Shown here piece by piece: positions 47,701 to 59,700 of a DNA stretch of 64,000 nt. The number at the start of each line of letters is the position of its first letter. Positions within the stretch are counted from its first letter, which is position 1. The translations under genes were made by a program, and so were the position numbers. Source of the stretch: Chiridota heheva (lineage: Eukaryota; Echinodermata; Holothuroidea; Apodida; Chiridotidae); the NCBI GenBank assembly GCA_020152595.1, contig JAIGNY010002230.1, positions 1,292,501 through 1,356,500 of the forward strand. The letters are read 5' to 3'. The notes under the pieces were generated by a model that saw only the letters and a list, made by a program, of their open reading frames with translations, ran no database searches and was not told where the DNA came from.

Positions 47701-50700
47701 GTTGTACTTAGTTGGCTGTTTGAGTTCTTCTGTCAACAGATGTTGTACTTAGTTGGCTGTTTGAGTTCTTTCTTAACAGATGTTGTACTTAGTTGGCTGT
47801 TTGAGTTCTTCTTTCAACAGATGTTGTACTTGGTTGGTTGTTTGAGATCTTCTGTCAACAGATGTTGTACTTGGTTGGTTGTTTGAGGTCTTCTGTCAAC
47901 AGATATTGTACTTGGTTGGTCGCTTGAGTTCTTCTGTCAACAGATGTTGTACTTAGTTGGCTGTTTGAGTTCTTCTCTCAACAGATGTTGTACTTGGTTG
48001 GTTGTTTGAGGTCTTCTGTCAACAGATATTGTACTTGGTTGGTCGTTTGAGTTCTTCTGTCAACAGATATTGTACTTGGTTGGTCGCTTGAGTTCTTCTC
48101 TTAACAGATGTTGTACTTGGTTGGCTGTTTGACTTCTTCTCTCAACATGTTGTACTTGGTTGGCCGCTTGAGTTCTTCTTCTGTCAACAGATGTTGTACT
48201 TGGTTGGTCGCTTGAGTTCTTTCTTAACAGATATTGTACTTGGTTGGTCGTTTGAGTTCTTTCTCTTAACAGATGTTGTACTTAGTTGGCTGTTTGAGTT
48301 CTTCTCTTAACAGATGTTGTACTTGGTTGGCTGTTTGAGTTCTTCTCTCAACAGATGTTGTACTTGGTTGGTTGTTTGAGGTCTTCTGTCAACAGATATT
48401 GTACTTGGTTGGTCGTTTGAGTTCTTCTGTCAACAGATATTGTACTTGGTTGGTCGTTTGAGTTCTTCTCTTAACAGATGTTGTACTTGGTTGGTCGCTT
48501 GAGTTCTTCTGTCAACAGATGTTGTACTTGGTTGGTCGCTTGAGTTCTTCTGTCAACAGATGTTGTACTTGGTTGGTCGTTTGAGTTCTTCTCTTAACAG
48601 ATATTGTACTTGGTTGGTCGTTTGAGTTCTTCTCTTAACAGATGTTGTACTTAGTTGGCTGTTTGAGTTCTTCTCTTAACAGATATTGTACTTGGTTGGC
48701 TGTTTGAGTTCTTCTCTCAACAGATGTTGTACTTGGTTGGTTGTTTGAGGTCTTCTGTCAACAGATATTGTACTTGGTTGGTCGTTTGAGTTCTTCTCTT
48801 AACAGATATTGTACTTGGTTGGTCGTTTGAGTTCTTCTGTCAACAGATGTTGTACTTAGTTGGTTGTTTGAGTTCTTCTCTCAACAGATGTTGTACTTGG
48901 TTGGTTGTTTGAGGTCTTCTGTCAACAGATATTGTACTTGGTTGGTCGTTTGAGTTCTTCTCTTAACAGATGTTGTACTTAGTTGGCTGTTTGAGTTCTT
49001 CTGTCAACAGATGTTGTACTTAGTTGGCTGTTTGAGTTCTTCTCTTAACAGATGTTGTGCTTAGTTGGCTGTTTGAGTTCTTCTTTCAACAGATGTTGTA
49101 CTTGGTTGGTTGTTTGAGATCTTCTGTCAACAGATGTTGTACTTGGTTGCTTGTTTGAGGTCTTCTGTCAACAGATATTGTACTTGGTTGGTCGTTTGAG
49201 TTCTTCTGTCAACAGATGTTGTACTTAGTTGGCTGTTTGAGTTCTTCTCTCAACAGATGTTGTACTTGGTTGGTTGTTTGAGGTCTTCTGTCAACAGATA
49301 TTGTACTTGGTTGGTCGCTTGAGTTCTTCTGTCAACAGATATTGTACTTGGTTGGTCGTTTGAGTTCTTCTCTTAACAGATGTTGTACTTAGTTGGCTGT
49401 TTGAGTTCTTCTCTTAACAGATGTTGTACTTGTTGGTCGTTTGAGTTCTTCTCTCAACAGATGTTGTACTTGGTTGGTTGTTTGAGTTCTTTTGTCAACA
49501 GATATTGTACTTGGTTGGTCGTTTGAGTTCTTCTGTCAACAGATGTTGTATTTGGTTGGTCGCTTGAGTTCTTCTCTTAACAGATATTGTACTTGGTTGG
49601 TCGCTTGAGTTCTTCTCTTAACAGATGTTGTACTTGGTTGGCTGTTTGAGTTCTTTCTTAACAGATATTGTACTTGGTTGGTCGCTTGAGTTCTTCTGTC
49701 AACAGATGTTGTACTTGGTTGGTCGCTTGAGTTCTTCTCTTAACAGATATTGTACTTGGTTGGCTGTTTGAGTTCTTCTCTTAACAGATGTTGTACTTGG
49801 TTGGTTGTTTGAGTTCTTCTCTTAACAGATATTGTACTTGGTTGGTCGCTTGAGTTCTTCTGTCAACAGATGTTGTACTTGGTTGGTCGTTTGAGTTCTT
49901 CTTAACAGATATTGTACTTAGTTGGCTGTTTGAGTTCTTCTCTTAACAGATGTTGTACTTAGTTGGCTGTTTGAGTTCTTCTCTCAACAGATGTTGTACT
50001 TGGTTGGTCGCTTGAGTTCTTCTCTTAACAGATGTTGTACTTGGTTGGTTGTTTGAGTTCTTCTCTTAACAGATGTTGTACTTAGTTGGCTGTTTGAGTT
50101 CTTCTCTTAACAGATGTTGTACTTGGTTGGCTGTTTGAGTTCTTCTCTTAACAGATGTTGTACTTGGTTGGTTGTTTGAGTTCTTCTCTTAACAGATGTT
50201 GTACTTGGTTGGCTGTTTGAGTTCTTCTCTTAACAGATGTTGTACTTAGTTGGCTGTTTGAGTTCTTCTCTTAACAGATGTTGTACATGGTTGGCTGTTT
50301 GAGTTCTTCTCTTAACAGATGTTGTACTTGGTTGGTCGTTTGAGTTCTTCTCTTAACAGATGTTGTACTTAGTTGGCTGTTTGAGTTCTTCTCTTAACAG
50401 ATGTTGTACTTGGTTGGTTGTTTGAGTTCTTCTCTTAACAGATGTTGTACTTGGTTGGCTGTTTGAGTTCTTCTCTTAACAGATGTTGTACTTGGTTGGT
50501 CGTTTGAGTTCTTCTGTCAACAGATGTTGTACTTGGTTAGTCGTTTGAGTTCTTCTGTCAACAGATGTTGTACTTGGTTGGTCGTTTGAGTTCTTCTCTT
50601 AACAGATATTGTACTTGGTTGGTCGTTTGAGTTCCTCTCTTAACAGATGTTGTACTTAGTCGGCTGTTTGAGTTCTTCTCTTAACAGATGTTGTACTTGG

Positions 50701-53700
50701 TTGGCTGTTTGAGTTCTTCTCTCAACAGATGTTGTACTTGGTTGGTTGTTTGAGGTCTTCTGTCAACAGATATTGTACTTGGTTGGTCGTTTGAGTTCTT
50801 CTCTTAACAGATATTGTACTTGGTTGGTCGTTTGAGTTCTTCTGTCAACAGATGTTGTACTTAGTTGGTTGTTTAAGTTCTTCTCTCAACAGATGTTGTA
50901 CTTGGTTGGTTGTTTGAGGTCTTCTGTCAACAGGTATTGTACTTGGTTGGTCGTTTGAGTTCTTCTCTTAACAGATGTTGTACTTAGTTGGCTGTTTGAG
51001 TTCTTCTGTCAACAGATGTTGTACTTAGTTGGCTGTTTGAGTTCTTCTCTTAACAGATGTTGTACTTAGTTGGCTGTTTGAGTTCTTCTTTCAACAGATG
51101 TTGTACTTGGTTGGTTGTTTGAGATCTTCTGTCAACAGATGTTGTACTTGGTTGGTTGTTTGAGGTCTTCTGTCAACAGATATTGTACTTGGTTGGTCGT
51201 TTGAGTTCTTCTGTCAACAGATGTTGTACTTAGTTGGCTGTTTGAGTTCTTCTCTCAACAGATGTTGTACTTGGTTGGTTGTTTGAGGTCTTCTGTCAAC
51301 AGATATTGTACTTGGTTGGTCGTTTGAGTTCTTCTGTCAACAGATATTGTACTTGGTTGGTCGTTTGAGTTCTTCTCTTAACAGATGTTGTACTTGGTTG
51401 GCTGTTTGACTTCTTCTCTCAACATGTTGTACTTGGTTGGCCGTTTGAGTTCTTCTTCTGTCAACAGATGTTGTACTTGGTTGGTCGTTTGAGTTCTTCT
51501 CTTAACAGATATTGTACTTGGTTGGTCGTTTGAGTTCTTCTCTTAACAGATGTTGTACTTAGTTGGCTGTTTGAGTTCTTCTCTTAACAGATGTTGTACT
51601 TGGTTGGCTGTTTGAGTTCTTCTCTCAACAGATGTTGTACTTGGTTGGTTGTTTGAGGTCTTCTGTCAACAGATATTGTACTTGGTTGGTCGTTTGAGTT
51701 CTTCTGTCAACAGATATTGTACTTGGTTGGTCGTTTGAGTTCTTCTCTTAACAGATGTTGTACTTGGTTGGTCGTTTGAGTTCTTCTGTCAACAGATGTT
51801 GTACTTGGTTGGTCGTTTGAGTTCTTCTGTCAACAGATGTTGTACTTGGTTGGTCGTTTGAGTTCTTCTCTTAACAGATATTGTACTTGGTTGGTCGTTT
51901 GAGTTCTTCTCTTAACAGATGTTGTACTTAGTTGGCTGTTTGAGTTCTTCTCTTAACAGATATTGTACTTGGTTGGCTGTTTGAGTTCTTCTCTCAACAG
52001 ATGTTGTACTTGGTTGGTTGTTTGAGGTCTTCTGTCAACAGATATTGTACTTGGTTGGTCGTTTGAGTTCTTCTCTTAACAGATATTGTACTTGGTTGGT
52101 CGTTTGAGTTCTTCTGTCAACAGATGTTGTACTTAGTTGGTTGTTTGAGTTCTTCTCTCAACAGATGTTGTACTTGGTTGGTTGTTTGAGGTCTTCTGTC
52201 AACAGATATTGTACTTGGTTGGTCGCTTGAGTTCTTCTCTTAACAGATGTTGTACTTAGTTGGCTGTTTGAGTTCTTCTGTCAACAGATGTTGTACTTAG
52301 TTGGCTGTTTGAGTTCTTCTCTTAACAGATGTTGTGCTTAGTTGGCTGTTTGAGTTCTTCTTTCAACAGATGTTGTACTTGGTTGGTTGTTTGAGATCTT
52401 CTGTCAACAGATGTTGTACTTGGTTGCTTGTTTGAGGTCTTCTGTCAACAGATATTGTACTTGGTTGGTCGTTTGAGTTCTTCTGTCAACAGATGTTGTA
52501 CTTAGTTGGCTGTTTGAGTTCTTCTCTCAACAGATGTTGTACTTGGTTGGTTGTTTGAGGTCTTCTGTCAACAGATATTGTACTTGGTTGGTCGTTTGAG
52601 TTCTTCTGTCAACAGATATTGTACTTGGTTGGTCGTTTGAGTTCTTCTCTTAACAGATGTTGTACTTAGTTGGCTGTTTGAGTTCTTCTCTTAACAGATG
52701 TTGTACTTGTTGGTCGTTTGAGTTCTTCTCTCAACAGATGTTGTACTTGGTTGGTTGTTTGAGTTCTTTTGTCAACAGATATTGTACTTGGTTGGTCGTT
52801 TGAGTTCTTCTGTCAACAGATGTTGTATTTGGTTGGTCGTTTGAGTTCTTCTCTTAACAGATATTGTACTTGGTTGGTCGTTTGAGTTCTTCTCTTAACA
52901 GATGTTGTACTTGGTTGGCTGTTTGAGTTCTTCTCTTAACAGATATTGTACTTGGTTGGTCGTTTGAGTTCTTCTGTCAACAGATGTTGTACTTGGTTGG
53001 TCGTTTGAGTTCTTCTCTTAACAGATATTGTACTTGGTTGGCTGTTTGAGTTCTTCTCTTAACAGATGTTGTACTTGGTTGGTTGTTTGAGTTCTTCTCT
53101 TAACAGATATTGTACTTGGTTGGTCGTTTGAGTTCTTCTGTCAACAGATGTTGTACTTGGTTGGTCGTTTGAGTTCTTCTCTTAACAGATATTGTACTTA
53201 GTTGGCTGTTTGAGTTCTTCTCTTAACAGATGTTGTACTTAGTTGGCTGTTTGAGTTCTTCTCTCAACAGATGTTGTACTTGGTTGGTCGTTTGAGTTCT
53301 TCTCTTAACAGATGTTGTACTTGGTTGGTTGTTTGAGTTCTTCTCTTAACAGATGTTGTACTTAGTTGGCTGTTTGAGTTCTTCTCTTAACAGATGTTGT
53401 ACTTGGTTGGCTGTTTGAGTTCTTCTCTTAACAGATGTTGTACTTGGTTGGTTGTTTGAGTTCTTCTCTTAACAGATGTTGTACTTGGTTGGCTGTTTGA
53501 GTTCTTCTCTTAACAGATGTTGTACTTAGTTGGCTGTTTGAGTTCTTCTCTTAACAGATGTTGTACATGGTTGGCTGTTTGAGTTCTTCTCTTAACAGAT
53601 GTTGTACTTGGTTGGTCGTTTGAGTTCTTCTCTTAACAGATGTTGTACTTAGTTGGCTGTTTGAGTTCTTCTCTTAACAGATGTTGTACTTGGTTGGTTG

Positions 53701-56700
53701 TTTGAGTTCTTCTCTTAACAGATGTTGTACTTGGTTGGCTGTTTGAGTTCTTCTCTTAACAGATGTTGTACTTAGTTGGCTGTTTGAGTTCTTCTCTTAA
53801 CAGATGTTGTACTTGGTTGGCTGTTTGAGTTCTTCTCTTAACAGATGTTGTACTTGGTTAGTTGTTTAAGTCCTTCTCACCAGCACATCCAAAATCAGTG
53901 ATATTTAAAACATTTTGACAGAATGTAACATTATTCTTAGAATTTATCAAACATGAATCAATAAATTCCTATCTCTAAAATATCAAAAAACTCTCAGGGA
54001 AATACTTGTTTTCTACAGACTGCTACTATTGTGACCTCCAAAGTAAAGATGATGTCAGTGTGACATCATATGCCATTCATAACATTTCTTATTAAAATAC
54101 ACCAAAACATAAACAAACGCTTGTCCTTAAGAATCGATTCCATTCATAACCTTACTTGAAGCATATGAAATCTCTCACATTGAATAAGATGGCTTAAGGA
54201 CCTTTACGATAGAGAGGTCACTCAATGACGTGCATTTAACAGTAATTTGTCTCATATAATTCTAGGTAGAAGGGACTTATTATCCTCTTTGGTTATTTTT
54301 ATTACCAAAAATGGTAAGAAAGCAATCCTTCCAAGTATAAGAAATTATTCACAAGATGTTATTCAAGTACTCTGTATAGTAGCATGTTTACTATAAGGAG
54401 AAATTTTCAGCTCCTTACATCTGTACATCTACACAATGCACTGTATGTACAATATGAGACCAAGTGTATGAATAAAAAGATGCCTTAAACGCTAACCACA
54501 CGTGTAATACGTGTGTTATAATACATGTAGGTAATACGCTCACACATTGCTTGCAACTTTTCCTCATGCAACTGAAGCTGATTGGTTGCGTAACAATAGG
54601 GGAAATTCCCCCAGCACTTGATTGGTCAAAGTGTTGAAGGAATCGCGTTCAGCTAAACTTGTTTTGAAGAGGTCTTTAATCTTGATATTGTGCTTGCAGC
54701 TTTGAAAGGATACGATAGGCTCCTATGCGGACTGTGCCAGTGATTTCTACAATATTCCATTACCTATTCATTTTTTTTTTTTTAATTTGATGTAGATTCA
54801 GTCTTATCTGCTGGAGACAATTTTGACAATTTGGATCTTCTGAGCAGTGAGATGGACCCCTTTATACCACAAGAAGCCATCTTGAGTAAATATAGCATCA
54901 TGATCTACACGTCGACCAATAACAAGAAGGCATTCCATGAGCTCAAAGATGCAAAGTTTTGTCCGAGCTGTGGAGAAAAGGTTTGAAGAATTTTTCAGAT
55001 GTAGGAATAAGATTTGTTCTTAATAGTGGGGCTGTTGAGAATTATTTTCTGGACCTTTAACGACATTTTTGAAAACAATATGGCATCCATGCTAGAAACG
55101 TCCATATGAGCCCTGGGCATGTTGCCAGGGTGGATGTCCTTGCTGTAACTCCCTATATGGGGATTTATGATGTCATTGATGTCAAGCAGGACCACCATTT
55201 AATTAAAAGGTAATATTTCAAACATGGTGATATGGGCATTACCATATGGCATGTCAGATGAAAGTATTGAATTAAAGTATGAAAATGATAATTTTTCTAT
55301 TCATTGATACCTATTTTGAGTGCATTTGCCAATTATTTACTCCCATTTTGGGGTGAAAATAGTAATTATTTACCATTTTTTCCCGAAATTTAAAAATGTG
55401 TATTTCCATTAACTGCTAAAATAACTATCGAAATCCAATCATATTCCTTGTGTTGATTTTTTTCTTCTAGAATCTTTCATATACTATCACAAAACTCTTG
55501 TGAAAATTGTCCGAAATCTAAAAATGAGCAAAATTTCGCCTAATATGCCGAGGCTGATACAGGTTTTCTACAAACTGACAAATTGACCTCACATTTATTA
55601 CTCAAGTTATTTGTTGTATATGTTTCAAAAATGGTGATATGGGCATTACCATATTGCATGTCATATAAAAGGAAATTAAATTTCCTATTCATTGATAACT
55701 ATTTGTAACTGCATTTTTGGGTAAAAATAGTGATTGTTTTTACCATTTTGAGCAGCCAAACTCAAAAAAGAGCCTATTTAAGGGTTTTGATGGTATTTTA
55801 AGAAGAATATGGCATCCATGCTAGAAACGGCGGTATGAGTCCCGGGCATGTCGCCAGAGTGGATGCTCTCTGTATCTCCCTATGTGCGGAATTATGACTT
55901 AATTAAGGTCATCTGAGGTCATGCGGGACTACCTTTCAATTAAAGGGTAATATTTCAACAATGGTAATATATGCATTATCATATTGCATGTCATATGAAA
56001 GGAAATTAAATTTTCTATACATGGATACCTATTTTGAGTGCATTTATATAAGATTTTACTCATTTTTGGGGTAAAAATAATATTTTTTACTATTTTTTCC
56101 CCAATTTAAAAATGAATATTTTTATTAACTGCAGGAAAACCATCAAAATCTATTCCTATTTTGTTGATTTTATCCTAAAAAAAATATTTAAGCTTGGGGT
56201 ATTCCATTATAGAATGAGGAAATTTTAAAGTTTAAGTCAGAAATCTAAAGTTGTGCAAAATTGCACCCAATATATGGATTTTCTACAATTTGACCTCCCA
56301 TGCATTACTTTTATTTCCAAACGTTCCACAAGTTTCATTTGATTTTAAATCCAATTTAAGTTGTTTACAATGCCCAATAACTGTTGAATGCAAATAAATT
56401 ACAGGATAAGTTTTCGTACAATGCTGAATTTTGGGTCAAAAAAGTTGTTTTTGCTCAATTTGTAATTTCGAACACTAGTATGAAATTTATATATTCTTTT
56501 TCTTCAAAGACTTCTGTTATTTTTAAAATGGCCTAAATAGCTTTAGAGGCTAATTATCATTATTACATGAGTAATGAGCTGATGTAATATGCAAGGAGAG
56601 GGTTGGTTGCGTAATAGAGGCTGGAGATAATGTAAATGATATTGTCTTACCATTAGCTCTGAGATAATTTTTCTGTAAAAGAAAACAACAGATTGTTGCC

Positions 56701-59700
56701 AGAAGCATAACAAATTATACATGTTTTGTGTATGTTCTTTATTTTATTGGGGGAAGGGTGAAATATTGGTGGTCGAACTTACCGACCACCAATGGAGTGA
56801 CAGTTATTGCAGAGAAGTGGGGTGGGGGAGTTGGTGAGGAGGTGGGAATGTGTACTGTGGGTGTGACCTATTCTCTTAGGCTGGTGGTGTAAATATGGTT
56901 TTTACGGGAGAGGTTGTGGGGCTGGTGGAATGGAAGGCTGGATGTTGCAGAATTTGTTACCTGTGTGGGTGACCCAATTTGATTGCCTGCAGCAGTGATG
57001 GGCATGTGAAACAATAAGACTGGTTGTTTGATGTCAGCATGTGTTTTGGGAAATTGGGTAGGGGAGGTTGAGAGCTTGTTTAGCAGCTGTGTCTGCTTTT
57101 TCATTACAATATTTCAACTCAATAGCAGAGTTCTTTCAGAAAAAGCCTCCAGATAAAACTATCTCCTTCCTTCATCATGCTTCCCTCTTCAACCATATTT
57201 AGTCCTCTTCCACCCCCCTCTCCCTGCTTTTGTTTTTTCCACCCATGCACCTCTTTCGATCACAGCTTTCTGACTTTTTGTTCTTGAATTTCTCTTATTC
57301 TCTCCCTGTTTTCTTTCCTTCCTACCTCTAGAATGATCTAACCTCTCAGGCACAATTTGACCCTCCTTGTCGTGGTGTCGTTAAGCCCTCATCAAACAAA
57401 CAAACAAACTTAAGTATTGTACACAATTTGAATTGGATTTGAAACCAAATGAATTTTGTGGAATGCTCAGAAATAAGTAACATATGCGAGGTCAATTTGT
57501 AGAAAACCCTTTAATATATAGGCCACAATTTTGCTCATTTTAAGATTTCTGACTTAGAAGTAACTTAAAACATGAATTAGTAGGTCGTATGCACCGACCC
57601 TCAACAGTTATTGTTGCCTAATGGGTTCAGAAGATATTCAGGATAGTACATGCACGATTGTTTTCCGCTGTATGTGGTACAAGTTTCCCAAAGAATCTAC
57701 AATCTTGGGCAAAACTGTTGGAACAATTCAGTGTTTTATGAGACTTACAAATTTTTGTTTGATATTTCTTGATTATTTCCTTCCTCAATTTGATACAACC
57801 AACTCTCTCCTCTCTTTTCAAGGTTGGATTTTTGTGTGGTTTAACCTGAAAAACAAAAACATTAAAGTGGTCAATATTGAATGGGTTGGGTTGGGGGAAG
57901 GAGTGGGGAGTGGTTAAGATAGTAAGATATGGTAGGTGAGACATAAGAAGGGGGGGGGGAGGGTTAGCAAGGACATTAAGCCTATGTCCTAAAAATAAAA
58001 AAATAGTTTTCAAAACTGAGAGCATACTTATTGAAAAACCTCTAAGAAAAATTGCCATCATTTATGATATATAAATGTTGATTAATAAAGAATAGAAACA
58101 TAGGTTCATAAAAATGGGACAAATTTTCACAATGTTTTGTGCAAGATTGTAGCCCAGATCAAATCGGGGATTACCCTTTGTGTTTTGAATTGACATCCAA
58201 GTTCTTGATGACACGATGTACACGTTTTTCATCCAAGCTGCTTTTTTGTTCATCGTGTCTTCATTTTCTGTCTTGGTTTCATCCACACAGACCGTGGTCT
58301 GCCCTCACAAAGTGAGCAGTGAAAAGGTTGTTACACTACCCCTCAATTGCACCCACATGAAGCTGTCCAGGCCAAGAGTGAGAATTCCAGCCAATCGGAA
58401 ACAAAGAGAGTAGGTCTATGTTTAACAGTATGTTTCAAGGTTAATTGACTTTAAAAAGCGAGGGATTTACAAAAGAAAGTACCATGCTTACCCCATAATA
58501 CCTCACAAATATGCAGAAAATTTGCATATTGATGCCTGAGATTTCAAAACACTGTAAAATGGTCAATTTTTAACAGAATTTGATGAATTTGTTTTTGTTA
58601 CATGTTTTGATTTTTGATAGATTTTATTTCAACTGGAAAGCATGTTTTATTTATGAGCAAGACACTTCATTTTCGATTGCTCCAGTCGACTCAGCTCTAA
58701 AATAAGTACCAGCTTGCTAGAAAGTTGACCTGTGATGGACTGGTGTCGCATCCGGGGAAAGGGGGAGGGGCCAATGTCAAGCACTCTCGTCCATTTACAC
58801 CAAGAAAATGGGATAAGCACCTGCCTTCATTGCCTCAGGAGAATTTTTAAATTTTTTGAAGGATTAGTTCAGTGGTCAAGCAAGTCCATCTTTATTGAAA
58901 GAAGACTTTAATAGAAACAAAATTGGGAAGAAACTACTTCAAATTTCTTTTTCGTTACGGGGATATTTAAGTTTACATTTCTGTCTTATCTGTGTAGAAA
59001 TGACTGGTGTAGTTAGTCACCTATGGAAGGTTTGTGCCCTAACACAACAGTTCTGTTTTATCTGTGTAGAAATGACTGATGTAGTTAGTCACCTGTGGAA
59101 GGTTTGTGCCCTAACACAACATTTCTGTCTTATCTGTGTAGAAATAGAAATGACTAATGTAGTTAGTCACCTATGGAAGGTTTGTGCCCTAACATAACAT
59201 TTCTGTCTTATCTGTGTAGAAATGACTGGTGTATTTAATCACCTATGGAAGGTTTGTGCCCTAACACAACATTTTTGTCTTATCTGTGTAGAAATGACTG
59301 GTGTAGTTAGTCACCTATGGATGGTTTGTGCCCCAACACAATCATGTCTTATCTGTGTAGAAATGACTGGTGTAGTTATAGTCACCTATGGAGGGTTTGT
59401 GCCCTAACACAACATTTATGGCTTATCTGTATAGAAGTGACTGGTGTAGTTATAGTCACCTATGGAAGGTTTGTGCACACAACATTTCTGTCTTATCTGT
59501 GTAGAAATAGAAATGACTGGTGTAGTTAGTCACCTATAGAAGGTTTGTGCCCTAATCCTCATTTTCTTAACAATTGTTAATATATTTTGAAGAAAATTGA
59601 TTAAACGTTTTTACTATTTGAATTATTTTCCCTCAACTTTCTTCAGGTGGTAAATTATAATTACCTTTACTAGATTCTGCTTTACTACTTTCTTGACATA

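Noticed and set aside
45968-53877. CRISPR-like array
   Set aside because: The 41-bp units are contiguous without unique spacers, there are no cas genes, and the context is a eukaryotic intron.
57621-58061. Overlapping frames of 98 (plus) and 144 (minus) codons
   Set aside because: No motif, no matching splice phases with the host gene, and a low-complexity G-rich/Pro-rich part; chance openness is the simplest reading, though the length leaves some doubt.
58895-59529. Frames with SHLWKVCALTQ repeats
   Set aside because: Artefacts of the 72-bp tandem array within repeat R3.
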